The notes beneath the pieces are model-generated. The model was not told where the DNA came from and searched no databases. It saw only the letters and a list, made by a program, of their open reading frames with translations. This document shows, in pieces, positions 9,360 to 18,713 of a stretch of DNA of 64,000 nt. Source of the DNA: CAXXHQ01 sp963665265 (GTDB taxonomy: Bacteria; Planctomycetota; Planctomycetia; Pirellulales; Thermoguttaceae); the NCBI GenBank assembly GCA_963665265.2, contig CAXXHQ010000001.1, forward strand, positions 186,001 to 250,000, read 5' to 3'. The position numbers were made by a program, and so were the translations under genes. Position 1 is the first letter of the stretch. Every line of letters begins with the position of its first letter.

Positions 9360-10388
9360 CTAGCGTCGGCCTTTGATCGCTTCCGGGCCGAGCTTGTCCA
9401 ACAACTCGCCGATCTGCACGGCGTTCGTCGCGGCGCCCTTGCGAAGGTTGTCGCTCACGCACCAGAAAGCCAATCCGTTCGGCGAGGAAATGTCTTCGCG
9501 GATGCGGCCGATGTACGTCTCGTTACGCTGGTTGCAATTGATCGGCATCGGATACTGCTTTTTCGCCAAGTCGTCCATCACGACCAAGCCGGGCGTTTCG
9601 GTGAAGAGCTTTTTCGCCTCTTCGACCGTCACCTTGCGAGCCGTCTCGACCAAGATGCTCTCGCTATGGCAATTCGATACCGGAACGCGAACGCAAGTCG
9701 GGCAAACTTGAATCGATTCGTCGGAAAGCATCTTCCGCGTCTCGTAGACCATCTTCATCTCTTCCGACGTGTAGCCCATATGCTTCGGCGAGCCGATTTG
9801 CGGAATGCAGTTGAAGGCGATTTGGTAGGGGAAACACTCGTTCGTATATTCTTTTCCTTCGAGGAAGGCGCGAGTGCCGTTTTCCAGATCACGGCTGCCG
9901 GCCAAACCGGCGCCGCTCGTCGCTTGATAGGTGCTGACGACGACGCGGAGAACCTTGGCCGCGGCGTGCAAAGGCTGCAACGCCTGAACCATTTGGGTCG
10001 TCGAGCAATTCGGGCTGGCGATGATCCCGTAATGCTCTTTGACGGCGTCGGGATTCACTTCCGGAATGACCAACGGAACCTTGGGGTCCATTCGCCAATA
10101 GCCGCTTTCGTCGATCACCAACGCCCCTTGCTTAACGGCGTCGGGAATGAAGTCGCGTGCCGTGTCGTCGGGCGTGCTGCTTATAATCAAATCCGTGTCG
10201 GCGAAAATTCCCGGTTTCAACTCTTCGACCGTGATCGGCTTGCCGGCGAACATGATCGTCTTGCCCGCCGAACGGCCGGAAGCTATGAATCGAATCCGTT
10301 TGCACGGGAAACGACGCACTTCCAAGAGTTCCCGAATGATCGTACCCACGGCGCCCGTCGCGCCAACGACCGCTAGACATTCAAACAC
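9360..10388 (-). CDS. asd: Aspartate-semialdehyde dehydrogenase
   Basis: This enzyme reduces aspartyl phosphate to aspartate semialdehyde with NADPH, the branch point to lysine/diaminopimelate, threonine and methionine. The dinucleotide-binding GATGAVG is at residues 9-15 and the active-site cysteine lies in SPNCSTTQ (Cys128). I chose the GTG at 10388 because a GAGGAG lies 7 nt upstream and the protein then starts at the usual place (MFECLAVVGATG, 342 aa). The longer ATG start at 10403 would put that ribosome site inside the gene. It is monocistronic, with its own terminator. The diaminopimelate branch is consistent with a peptidoglycan-containing planctomycete. Confidence 0.96.
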   Translation of the reverse strand: MFECLAVVGATGAVGTIIRELLEVRRFPCKRIRFIASGRSAGKTIMFAGKPITVEELKPGIFADTDLIISSTPDDTARDFIPDAVKQGALVIDESGYWRMDPKVPLVIPEVNPDAVKEHYGIIASPNCSTTQMVQALQPLHAAAKVLRVVVSTYQATSGAGLAGSRDLENGTRAFLEGKEYTNECFPYQIAFNCIPQIGSPKHMGYTSEEMKMVYETRKMLSDESIQVCPTCVRVPVSNCHSESILVETARKVTVEEAKKLFTETPGLVVMDDLAKKQYPMPINCNQRNETYIGRIREDISSPNGLAFWCVSDNLRKGAATNAVQIGELLDKLGPEAIKGRR

Positions 10389-10504
10389 GGATCGGCTCCT
10401 CATGATATATGGTTAGGCAATCAGCCAAAACGCTCAAAACTCACATTGTACCAGGACGGGATTGGTTTTACGACCCGGCGCAATATCTCCGCCAAGAAAT
10501 GACA

Positions 10505-10544
10505 GACGCCCTTCGAACCGGGTTCGCCGGGGTCTAAGGGCGTC
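10505..10544 (-). terminator. Probable terminator of the TIGR03000-type gene
   Basis: A perfect 9-bp stem GACGCCCTT / AAGGGCGTC encloses a 22-nt loop about 66 nt past the stop of the minus-strand gene. The following tract on that strand is only moderately T-rich. On the plus strand AATTTT follows. Confidence 0.5.
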
Positions 10545-10609
10545 AATTTTGCTCATTTTAGGGGGACTTTGCGGGAAGCCACCCATCGGAACTATTTACG
10601 CGGGCGTAC

Positions 10610-11296
10610 TTAGTTGGCGGCCAAGGCCTCGGCCTTCTCCATCTCGAAGCTGAAAGCGACCGAGGTGTTCGAGCCGGCGGTCAAAATGACGGTGCGAGTG
10701 TCTTCGACCTCTTTGCCGTCGCGGACGACGGTGGCGACAACTTCGTACTTGTAGCTAAAGCCGGACTTCAGGCCGAAGCTAACGAATTGGCGACGACTGC
10801 CGACCGATTTGGTGGCCAAGCCGTTTACAGTCACCTTGGCGTCGGCCGGAACCCACACGGTCAGAATGCCGCTGGTCTCGGGGGTGGCGCTACTGGTCTT
10901 TTCAGCCGGAATGCTCGGTTCAATCGGGGCGTTGGGGGCTTCGGTCGCCGGCTTCTGGGCGGGGGTGGGAGCCTTCGCCGGAGCCGCCGGAGCAGTAGTT
11001 CCGCCGCAACCGCAATCCGAAGTCGTCACTTCGCCGCAGCAACTGGTCGTATAGACCCCGCCGGCATAGTACCAGCGATACGGTCCGAACAACAGGCGAC
11101 GGACCGGACCGTGGCGATAGCCGAGAACCCAGTTTCCGCCGAACCCGCAAGGATCGCATGCCGAGCAACAAGAGCCAACGTAAGCGGGACGATAGCAGCC
11201 CCACCACCAGCAAGCTTGCGCTTGTTCCGCAACCGCGGAAATCGAAACGGTCAACAACGCAACCAAAAGCAAGGACTTTAAATTGGGTCGGTACAT
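10610..11296 (-). CDS. TIGR03000-type cysteine-rich exported protein
   Basis: This 228-aa protein has three parts. First is a signal peptide ending near AEQAQA (residues 1-25). Second is a segment very rich in Cys, Trp, Tyr and Gly (about residues 27-100, ten cysteines, starting CWWWGC and including GSCCSACDPC). Third, after an Ala/Pro linker, is a C-terminal domain beginning LTVWVPADAKVTVNGLATKS that matches the planctomycete-specific TIGR03000 domain. ATG 11296 has a GGAG about 6 nt upstream and gives a proper signal peptide; the longer open frame upstream is not needed. A role as a disulphide-linked cell-envelope protein is inference from the cysteine content and known planctomycete walls. 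Confidence 0.85.
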   Translation of the reverse strand: MYRPNLKSLLLVALLTVSISAVAEQAQACWWWGCYRPAYVGSCCSACDPCGFGGNWVLGYRHGPVRRLLFGPYRWYYAGGVYTTSCCGEVTTSDCGCGGTTAPAAPAKAPTPAQKPATEAPNAPIEPSIPAEKTSSATPETSGILTVWVPADAKVTVNGLATKSVGSRRQFVSFGLKSGFSYKYEVVATVVRDGKEVEDTRTVILTAGSNTSVAFSFEMEKAEALAAN

Positions 11297-11719
11297 AATC
11301 TCCACTCCATTCTGATACGGCTTGTCGTCGGAAACCATCGCGCCGAGCTGCTCGGCAAATCCTTCCCCAACCAACGAGAAAGGGGATTTCCTCGAACGAG
11401 TGATACAATGCAATTTACCACGCTGCACGTCATACCCGTGTAGCTTATCAATCATAGCACGGAAATCAAGTAGTTTGGCTAATCCTTTTCGATGCCGCAA
11501 ACTATTATTCCCAGATAATTTAGGGCGTTTCTTGTGGCGTGATCCCATTTTTCCGCCGCCGCCAAAAACACACACAACCACCTATACAGAAAAGACTTAC
11601 GCATATCCCACCGCAGCTACCCGGTCTGACGAGAAACGGCCCCGCCGCTCGGACTGGATCGATTTTGCATTTTTTCATAGAGTAACGCCCGTCGGATACT
11701 TTGCCAGAGAGACTTCGCA
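11297..11719. other. Divergent intergenic region
   Basis: This region separates the minus-strand TIGR03000-type gene from the plus-strand FtsW/RodA gene and presumably carries both promoters. No RNA gene, repeat or clear promoter hexamer pair was recognised. Confidence 0.5.
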
Positions 11720-12850
11720 ATGCGGAACATTTTTCAATCAAAAATCCCTTGGGGAATCATCTTCGCCGTTGCGATCTTACTCGTCTTGGGCGTGGCGGCA
11801 ATCGCCCGGGCTGAGGCGTTGGCCGACTCCGCAGGCCGCTACTGGCGCCAGCAAGCCATTTTCGCCTGCATCTCGATTTTTGTAATGACCGTCGCGGCCG
11901 TTCCAAATCAACGCATTCTTCGCCGGGCAAGCTACCCGCTGTTGATTCTCACTCTCGTCACGTTGCTGTGCGTCTATGCGTTTCCCGCCGTAAACAACGC
12001 GCGACGCTGGATTCGTTTCGGCCCGATCGGCTTTCAACCCTCGGAGTTCTGCAAGATCGCTTTCATTTTGGCGATGGCGAATTATTTGAGTTTTTGTGAG
12101 AACTATCGCCGCTTTCGAGGCCTGCTCCCGCCGTTCGCCATTACGTTCGTTCCAATGCTGCTGATTCTTAAAGAGCCGGACCTGGGAACGTCCCTCATCT
12201 TCCTGCCGGTTTTGTTCGTGATGCTTTTTACGGCGGGCGCCAATCGTCGCGACCTCGCCTTAATCGTCGTCATCGGCATCGCGGTTTCGCCGCTGGTTTG
12301 GAGTCAGATGAGCCGCGAACAACGGTCACGCGTCGCTGCATTGCTAGATCAGCCTCCGCCCGGCGTTCGACCGAGCGACGACGCCTATCAACTCCATCAG
12401 GGGAAACGGGTACGAGCTTTGGGCGGCTTATGGGGAAGCTGGATCGAAGGAGAGCCGACCGACGACGCGACGGCCTATCGATTGCCCGAGTCGCATACCG
12501 ACTTCATTCTTTGCGTGGTCGGCGAACGCTGGGGTATTCCCGGCGTCGCCTTGACGCTCGGTTTATTCGCCTTTCTAACATCGAGGCTCGTCCTCATCGC
12601 GCAACAGACGAAAGAACCGTTTGCAAGGCTGACGGTATCGGGCGTTGCGGCGCTGTTCGCGGCCGAGACGATCGTCAATGCGGGAATGACCGTCGGTCTG
12701 CTTCCGGTAACCGGGCTGGCTCTGCCGTTTTTAAGTTACGGCGGTTCGAACGCGCTAGCGCACGCCGCGGCCGTAGGCCTAGCGATCGGCGTCGCATTAC
12801 GTTCAAACGCCGACGTCGCCGACGATCCGTTTTCCTATGCGGTGAAGTAG
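11720..12850 (+). CDS. FtsW/RodA/SpoVE family peptidoglycan polymerase
   Basis: SEDS proteins polymerise lipid II into glycan strands at the inner membrane together with a class B PBP. This 376-aa protein has about ten hydrophobic segments. The family motif RWIRFGPIGFQPSEFCKIA lies near residues 94-112, KEPDLGTS follows, then a large extracytoplasmic loop with ESHTDFI, and GLALPFLSYGGSNALA near the end. The length fits RodA rather than a long FtsW, but I cannot separate the two. Planctomycetes lack FtsZ, so a RodA-like elongation role is as likely as division. It converges on the downstream methyltransferase gene, with 71 nt between the two stops. Confidence 0.93.
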   Translation: MRNIFQSKIPWGIIFAVAILLVLGVAAIARAEALADSAGRYWRQQAIFACISIFVMTVAAVPNQRILRRASYPLLILTLVTLLCVYAFPAVNNARRWIRFGPIGFQPSEFCKIAFILAMANYLSFCENYRRFRGLLPPFAITFVPMLLILKEPDLGTSLIFLPVLFVMLFTAGANRRDLALIVVIGIAVSPLVWSQMSREQRSRVAALLDQPPPGVRPSDDAYQLHQGKRVRALGGLWGSWIEGEPTDDATAYRLPESHTDFILCVVGERWGIPGVALTLGLFAFLTSRLVLIAQQTKEPFARLTVSGVAALFAAETIVNAGMTVGLLPVTGLALPFLSYGGSNALAHAAAVGLAIGVALRSNADVADDPFSYAVK

Positions 12851-12921
12851 CCGGCATGCTCCGTAGGCTAAAATCTTCAGCGAACGGCGCTGGGAGAGCG
12901 CCCTACGCAGTGCTACAAAGC

Positions 12922-14142
12922 TTATTTTTTCGCCGAGAGTTTTATCGCGTCAAAGGCCGTTTCGCCGGTAGCGCCGTTCATTCCGATGCGAATAATCGCC
13001 TCGCGCGTCTTCGCCGGAACGAAGATCGTTTGCCGCTCTTGTCGCCACGCGAATGAGCCTCGCCAAAGTCCGACCGATTTCTCCTCGATGGTCGCGCGGT
13101 TTTCGTCGTAGAAGACGAAGATGATCGAGGGAAGTTGCAGGGCGTTTTGCCCCGGCTTCACGTCCTCGGCGCGGACGTAATACGAAAGCGTCATCTGCTT
13201 GACCTTTCGACCGTCCACGGCGAATCCTTGCAGGGCCTGGGCGTTTCGCCCCGGCTCCGAATTTTTTAACGCAACGTATTTCCCGCCCTCGGGCGAGTCC
13301 GACTTTTCAACGATTTGCAACTGACGTTGATAATGCCAATTGGCGACGCTCGGCGGATCGCCTTCGACCTTTTCAAAGCCGCCGTTCTCGATCGTCGGGT
13401 TCGCCGGATCGGGAAGATTTTTTCGATTGGACTCGGCTTGGCCGGTCATCGGCACAAAAAGCGTGGGACGCAACGCCTCGCGTTGCAACTCGCCGTCTTT
13501 CTTCACCATTAAATAGAGCGTCTGTTGATAGCGCTCGCCGACGGGAATGACCATCCGGCCCCCCTCTTTCAATTGCTTGACGAGAGCCTCGGGAACGTTC
13601 TCCGGCGAACAAGTCACGATGAGCTTATCGAACGGCGCGTATTCCGGCCAACCTAAATAGCCGTCGCCGATTTTTGTCTTGACGTTTTTAAAATGTAATC
13701 GTTCGAGGACCGCCGCCGCCTTGCGGCCGAGCGGCTCGACGATCTCGATGCTATAAACTTCCTTGACCAACGGACTGAGAACCGCCGCTTGATAGCCGCT
13801 ACCGGTTCCAATTTCCAAGACCTTGTCCTCGGGTTGCGGATCGATGGCTTCGGTCATTGAGGCAACGACGAACGGCGGCGAAATCGTTTGTCCGTCGCCG
13901 ATCGGTAACGCCATATCGAAATAGGAATTCTTGCGCTGATTGAGGGGCACGAATTCATGCCTCGGCGTTTTTCGCATGGCCTCGATGACGCGGGGATTTT
14001 TGACGCCGGCCGCGACGACCTCTTCGTCCACCATTTTTTTACGGGCTTCTTCGAACCCGCTCATCCCTTGCCCCATAGATCGGGAAACCAACGCCGATGA
14101 GATAATTACGCCGATCGAGAATAGATGAAGTATCGTTTTCAT
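12922..14142 (-). CDS. pcm: Exported PCMT (protein-L-isoaspartate methyltransferase) with extra C-terminal domain
   Basis: PCMT methylates L-isoaspartyl residues of aged proteins using S-adenosylmethionine. Residues 28-235 carry the family hallmarks: ISPPF with preceding GDGQT (84-91), the SAM loop VLEIGTGSG (108-116) and the terminal FVPMTG (229-234). Two things are unusual. The start at ATG 14142 gives an apparent signal peptide (MKTILHLFSIGVIISSALVS), and residues about 252-406 add a beta-rich domain beginning NGGFEKVEGDPPSVANWHY, like carbohydrate-binding jelly rolls. The usual enzyme is about 210-220 aa and mostly cytoplasmic. An in-frame upstream start at 14220 would bury the signal peptide; neither start has a clear ribosome site. 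SAM supply outside the cytoplasm is unexplained. Confidence 0.88.
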   Translation of the reverse strand: MKTILHLFSIGVIISSALVSRSMGQGMSGFEEARKKMVDEEVVAAGVKNPRVIEAMRKTPRHEFVPLNQRKNSYFDMALPIGDGQTISPPFVVASMTEAIDPQPEDKVLEIGTGSGYQAAVLSPLVKEVYSIEIVEPLGRKAAAVLERLHFKNVKTKIGDGYLGWPEYAPFDKLIVTCSPENVPEALVKQLKEGGRMVIPVGERYQQTLYLMVKKDGELQREALRPTLFVPMTGQAESNRKNLPDPANPTIENGGFEKVEGDPPSVANWHYQRQLQIVEKSDSPEGGKYVALKNSEPGRNAQALQGFAVDGRKVKQMTLSYYVRAEDVKPGQNALQLPSIIFVFYDENRATIEEKSVGLWRGSFAWRQERQTIFVPAKTREAIIRIGMNGATGETAFDAIKLSAKK

Positions 14143-14436
14143 TGCGTTCGAATACGGAGGAATGCGGAACGAGTTCGGCCACAAAAAAAGACATTGCGCC
14201 AGCTCAATTATATAACGCACTGGGCAACGTCCCCGGTCGGCCGCCTTGTTTTTCCCGGAAAAAACCTGAATAATCAGTAGAATCGCTTTTTAAACCGACG
14301 CAACCAGACTGATTTTTTCATTCCTTTCGCAAATACGTTCTTTTCAATCCGAATTTGCGAGGGCCGTTTTCCGCGTAACTATCATTCGTAACGCAAAAAC
14401 CAATAACGACATTCCATCGCCCTTTAGTAGAGAAAC

Positions 14437-16212
14437 ATGCAACCTAGCGAACTGAAACGACAACTTGAAACCCTGGTTTTGCCTCGGGTTCAATCGCCCG
14501 GCCAATACGTCGGCGGCGAATGGAACTCGGTCGTGAAAAATCATGCGAGGGTTCGCGGAAAGGTTTGCCTCGCCTTTCCCGACCTGTATTCCATCGGCAT
14601 GAGCCATCACGGGCTGCAAGTTCTCTACGCGGCGATGAATTGTCGCGACGACTGGGCCTGCGAACGGGTCTTCGCCCCCATGCACGACATGGAACAAATT
14701 CTTCGCGAGAAGAATCTTCCCCTTTTCGGACTGGAAAGTTTTACGCCGCTCAATCAGTACGACGTGGTCGGCTTCACGCTGCAATACGACCTGTGCTATT
14801 CCAACGTGCTCACGATTCTCGACCTGGGCCGCATTCCATTGCAGGCCTCGGAACGAGGCGAAGATTGTCCATTGATTCTCGCCGGCGGCCCTTGCGTTTC
14901 AAACCCGGAACCGATGGCTCGGTTCATCGACGCATTCGCGCTGGGCGACGGCGAAGCGTCGCTTCCGGCGATTTGCGAGCTTTGGAAGAGCTTGCGAGAG
15001 TCGGGCCGCAGCCGCGCCGATTCGTTGGCCGAGTTGGCCGCTCAACTTCCTTTCGTTTACGTGCCGCGTTTTTATGAACCTGCTTGTGACCCGACCGGGC
15101 GCCCCACCGCGCCGCGCAAGACGCTCGACTCGGCCCCCGACGTAATCGTGCCCGCCGTCGTCGAAGATTTGGACTCCGTTCCGCTGCCGACCTCGCCGAT
15201 CGTTCCGAACGTGGAATGCGTGCAGGATCGCATCGCGTTGGAGATTATGCGCGGCTGTCCGGGAAAATGTCGGTTCTGCCAAAGCACGACGTTGAAACGG
15301 CCGTTGCGATTCCGCAGCGTCGAAACGCTCGTTCGCGCCGCCGAAGAGTCGTACCGCAACACCGGCTATAACGAAATCTCGCTCCTCTCGCTATCGTCGA
15401 GCGACTATCCGCACTTCGGCGAGTTGATGCGACGGCTGAGCGAGATATTCCGACCGCGCGGCGTGGCTATTTCGCTGCCAAGCCTGCGGGTCAACGAACA
15501 ATTACAATTGGTCGGCGAGCTATTGAACACCGATCGGCACTCAGGACTAACCTTGGCGCCCGAGGCGGCGTGCGACGACATGCGGCGCCGCATCGGCAAA
15601 CCGATCACTAACGAAGACCTCTTGGCAGGTTGCCGCATCGCCTTTGAAAACGGCTTCGATCGCGTGAAGTTGTATTTCATGTGCGGCCTGCCCGGCGAAA
15701 CCGAAGACGATCTCTACGGCATTCTCGATCTTTCGGAACAAGTGGCCCTATTAGGAAAAAAAGTCAGCGGCAAGTTTCCCTCGGTAACGGCCAACGTCTC
15801 GAACTTCGTCCCAAAGCCGCAGACGCCGTTCCAGTGGTCGGGCATGCAGTCGGAGGAATATTTCCGCAATGCGCACCAGCTTTTAAGGTTCAGCAAGCGA
15901 ATGCGTTGCGTCGCGGTCAAATGTCACGGCGTCGAAACGAGCCTTTTGGAAGGGGTTCTCTGCCGAGGCGACCGCCAAGTCGGCGTGGCGATCGAGCGAG
16001 CATGGCGCGACGGCGCCCGATTGGACGGCTGGACGGAATATTTTGACGTCGGCCTATGGAAGGCCGCCTTCGATGCGGTCGGCCTCGACGTTCATTCCTT
16101 GTTGCATCAGGACTACGCGGCCGAGGCGGCGCTCCCCTGGGACCGCGTTTCGATCCGACAGGGGCGAGCGTATTTGGAACGGGAGCATGCGGCCTCTTGC
16201 ATGGCGGAGTGA
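14437..16212 (+). CDS. Radical SAM protein, TIGR03960/YgiQ-like family
   Basis: This 591-aa protein has an N-terminal B12-binding-like domain and a radical SAM core. Cluster cysteines are at 274, 278 and 281 (RGCPGKCRFCQ), a CxxxCxxC site for a 4Fe-4S cluster that cleaves SAM. The architecture and the opening QLETLVLPRVQSPGQY match the TIGR03960 group, whose substrate is unknown. In many bacteria a DUF2344 (TIGR03936) partner is fused or follows directly. Here the protein ends soon after the TIM barrel and the next gene, 131 nt on, is apgM. The partner may be elsewhere. ATG 14437 has only a weak purine tract (gtagagaaac). Confidence 0.88.
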   Translation: MQPSELKRQLETLVLPRVQSPGQYVGGEWNSVVKNHARVRGKVCLAFPDLYSIGMSHHGLQVLYAAMNCRDDWACERVFAPMHDMEQILREKNLPLFGLESFTPLNQYDVVGFTLQYDLCYSNVLTILDLGRIPLQASERGEDCPLILAGGPCVSNPEPMARFIDAFALGDGEASLPAICELWKSLRESGRSRADSLAELAAQLPFVYVPRFYEPACDPTGRPTAPRKTLDSAPDVIVPAVVEDLDSVPLPTSPIVPNVECVQDRIALEIMRGCPGKCRFCQSTTLKRPLRFRSVETLVRAAEESYRNTGYNEISLLSLSSSDYPHFGELMRRLSEIFRPRGVAISLPSLRVNEQLQLVGELLNTDRHSGLTLAPEAACDDMRRRIGKPITNEDLLAGCRIAFENGFDRVKLYFMCGLPGETEDDLYGILDLSEQVALLGKKVSGKFPSVTANVSNFVPKPQTPFQWSGMQSEEYFRNAHQLLRFSKRMRCVAVKCHGVETSLLEGVLCRGDRQVGVAIERAWRDGARLDGWTEYFDVGLWKAAFDAVGLDVHSLLHQDYAAEAALPWDRVSIRQGRAYLEREHAASCMAE

Positions 16213-16343
16213 GGTCGGCCAACGCTTGATTTACGCCGTTTTGCGTCCGATGAGCGTCCCCTTGCGTCGAACCCGATTTGTGGTACTTTTGGGGATTGCT
16301 ATCCTGCAAATGATCACAAAATTCTCCCTCCGGAGCGAAAAAC

Positions 16344-17549
16344 ATGGATATTCAAGCGCTAGTGAAAGATTTGAAAATCACGAACGACAACAAAATCGTT
16401 CTTCTCGTGGCGGACGGCATCGGCGGACTGCCGATGGAGCTGACCGGCCAAACCGAATTGGAGGCGGCCAACACCCCCAATCTTGACGCTTTGGCAAAAA
16501 CTGGCGTGAGCGGCTTGATGAACCCCATCGCCCCGGGAATCACCCCCGGCAGCGGCCCCGGCCACCTCGGACTGTTCGGCTACGAACCCGTAAAGTATTT
16601 GATCGGACGCGGCGCGCTCGAAGCCACCGGCGTCGGATTCAAGCTCGGGCCGAAGGATGTCGCCATCCGCTGCAACTTCTGCACGCTCGACGGCAACGGA
16701 AACATCTGCGACCGCCGCGCGGGCCGCATTCCCAGCGAAGAAAGCGCCCCGTTGGCCATTAAGCTCCGCGAAGTGAAAATACCGGGTGTCGAAATCTTCG
16801 TCGAACCGGTCAAGGAACATCGTTTTGTGGTCGTCTTCCGGGGCGAAGGTTTGGGCGGCAGCGTGGCCGACACCGACCCGCAAAAGACCGGCGTTCCTCC
16901 GCTCGATCCGGTCGCTCACGACGAAAAGAGCAAAAAGACCGCCGATATCGCCAAGCAGTTCTATTCGCAAGCCGTGAAGTTGTTGGCAGGCGAAAAGAAG
17001 GCTAACGGTTTGACGATGCGCGGTTTCTCGGCCGCTCCGCACATTCCTTCGTATGAGGATGTGTACGGGCTGAAGGCCGCGGCCATCGCCGTCTACCCGA
17101 TGTACAAAGGCTTGGCCCAACTCGTCGGTATGGAAATCGTCGGCCAGCCGAGCACGTTGCAAGAAGAAATCGACGTTCTCGAAAAGGAATGGAAGAACTA
17201 CGACTTCTTCTTCGTCCACTTCAAATATACCGACAGCCGCGGCGAAGACGGTAACTTCCCGGAAAAGGTAAAGATGGTCGAGCAGTTCGACTCGATCATC
17301 CCGCGAATCATGGCTTTGAAACCGAAGGTTTTGGTCGTCACCGGCGATCACAGCACGCCGGCCAAGCTGGCCAGCCACAGTTGGCACCCGGTTCCCGTGC
17401 TCTTGGCCTCAGACACTTGCCGTCCCGACGGTTGCCAGAAGTTCGGCGAGAAGGATGCGATTCAAGGCGGCCTGGGCCAATTCCAAGCGGTCTATCTGAT
17501 GTCGCTGGCAATGGCTCATGCCGAAAAGCTCGGCAAGTTCGGCGCGTAG
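16344..17549 (+). CDS. apgM: Cofactor-independent phosphoglycerate mutase, archaeal type (ApgM)
   Basis: This enzyme interconverts 3- and 2-phosphoglycerate in glycolysis and gluconeogenesis without 2,3-bisphosphoglycerate. The 401-aa length fits ApgM (about 400) and not bacterial GpmI (about 510). Metal-binding Asp24 lies in LLVADGIGG, and the phospho-acceptor Ser70 in PGSGPGHLGLFGY. The late metal site VVTGDHSTPAKLASHSWHPV is intact. A CGGAGCG ribosome site precedes ATG 16344, and a strong terminator follows 40 nt after the stop, so the gene is probably transcribed alone or with the upstream radical SAM gene. ApgM in bacteria is scattered and includes planctomycetes. Confidence 0.95.
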   Translation: MDIQALVKDLKITNDNKIVLLVADGIGGLPMELTGQTELEAANTPNLDALAKTGVSGLMNPIAPGITPGSGPGHLGLFGYEPVKYLIGRGALEATGVGFKLGPKDVAIRCNFCTLDGNGNICDRRAGRIPSEESAPLAIKLREVKIPGVEIFVEPVKEHRFVVVFRGEGLGGSVADTDPQKTGVPPLDPVAHDEKSKKTADIAKQFYSQAVKLLAGEKKANGLTMRGFSAAPHIPSYEDVYGLKAAAIAVYPMYKGLAQLVGMEIVGQPSTLQEEIDVLEKEWKNYDFFFVHFKYTDSRGEDGNFPEKVKMVEQFDSIIPRIMALKPKVLVVTGDHSTPAKLASHSWHPVPVLLASDTCRPDGCQKFGEKDAIQGGLGQFQAVYLMSLAMAHAEKLGKFGA

Positions 17550-17588
17550 AATGCAGGCGCCAACCGCGCATTCCTTATAAAAAAGACC

Positions 17589-17630
17589 GGCCTGCGTTTC
17601 TCTTCGAACCGCAGGCCATTTTTCTTTCTT
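17589..17630 (+). terminator. Rho-independent terminator of apgM
   Basis: An 8-bp GC stem GGCCTGCG / CGCAGGCC is followed by ATTTTTCTTTCTT, 40 nt past the apgM stop. Confidence 0.88.
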
Positions 17631-17669
17631 GCCTCCACACCCTACGCCCTATCCACGCCCTCCACTGCC

Positions 17670-18713
17670 CTACTTCCCTTCGATGACGACCTTCGTTCCT
17701 TGGCGACGAAATTTTAGGCCGGCCTCGCGCGCGACGGTCGAGAACAGTTGATCGACGGTCGCGTTTTTCACCGAGAACGAAATGCGTTTGGAAAGCGAGC
17801 CGCCCGACTCCTCGATCGCCGCTTGATCCATTTCAAGGTCGAGGCCGATCTGCTCGGCAAGTTTTTTGAAAACACCGCCGGCCGGTTGCTCTTTGACCTG
17901 CAACGTGAAACGTTTTTTGGCCAAGGCCGAGGCGTCAATCTTCGCCGCCGCGCCAGTCGATTGCGATTCCGCAGACGGAGAACCGTCTGCCGCAGGCGTT
18001 TCTTTCGCCGTTTTCAAATCCTTCGGCAAAGGAACCAACTTTATCGCGTCGCCTTCTTCCGTAATTGCGAAGGTCAGGTCGAATTGATGGGCGATTAGCG
18101 TCGCTCGTTCGACGAAATCCAACTGGCCAAGCTTCGCCTCGGCCCAAAGATCGTGAGGAATTAAATCGGGATTCTCAATCGTGACGCTCGTTTCTTCGGC
18201 AATCTTCTCCAAAATTTTTCGTGGCTCGCTCAGCTCGGACCAGGCAAGCGTTTTCACTCGCCGCAATTTGACCGACTTCTTTTCCGGAAGAGACCGCACG
18301 TCGCTTTCTCTCGCCGTTAAAACGGCTCGAACCGAAACGGCCGGTTCGGTCGGCGCGAAATAGGCCGTCGATCCGACCCAAGCGACCGAGGCGTTCGACT
18401 CTTTGGCGATCCCGTTGAGGGCCGACACGGTAGAAACGTTGCGCAACGTGATTCGCAGCGGGCGGTCTGGATCGATGCGGCGATCAAGCAGAACGGCGAC
18501 TCGATAATTCTCGCACAATCGATACAAAGCGTCGCGTAGCGAGTTTCCGTCAAAAAGCACGCTCGTCCGTTCGCGAAGCCGGGCCTGAAGCGCGGCCCCC
18601 GCCAACGGTCCCGTCGCCGCCGCTAGGCGACCGCCGGAAAGAATCAGCATCACGCCAATTGTCATGCTGCAAACGCCCGTTGCCAGCCGGAGTCGGAAGA
18701 AAAGGGGGATCAT
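17670..18713 (-). CDS. Exported protein with secretin/TonB N-terminal-like (STN) domains
   Basis: This 347-aa protein opens with an uncleaved or cleaved signal segment (residues about 10-34). It holds two or three repeats of a small alpha/beta fold. One is around SLRDALYRLCENYRVAVLLD, with ITLRNVSTVSALNGIA (55-105). Another is around VFKKLAEQIGLDLEMD, with ISFSVKNATVDQLFSTVAREAGLKF near the C-terminus. These match STN/secretin N0-like modules, which bind partners in the periplasm of secretins and TonB receptors. No secretin barrel is present, so it is a free-standing periplasmic adaptor or unknown. GAGG lies 6 nt before ATG 18713. Exact function is unknown. Confidence 0.75.
   Translation of the reverse strand: MIPLFFRLRLATGVCSMTIGVMLILSGGRLAAATGPLAGAALQARLRERTSVLFDGNSLRDALYRLCENYRVAVLLDRRIDPDRPLRITLRNVSTVSALNGIAKESNASVAWVGSTAYFAPTEPAVSVRAVLTARESDVRSLPEKKSVKLRRVKTLAWSELSEPRKILEKIAEETSVTIENPDLIPHDLWAEAKLGQLDFVERATLIAHQFDLTFAITEEGDAIKLVPLPKDLKTAKETPAADGSPSAESQSTGAAAKIDASALAKKRFTLQVKEQPAGGVFKKLAEQIGLDLEMDQAAIEESGGSLSKRISFSVKNATVDQLFSTVAREAGLKFRRQGTKVVIEGK

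Noticed and set aside
16359..17387. 342-codon open frame on the minus strand
   Set aside because: It is antisense to apgM, whose motifs are intact, and has no protein features of its own.
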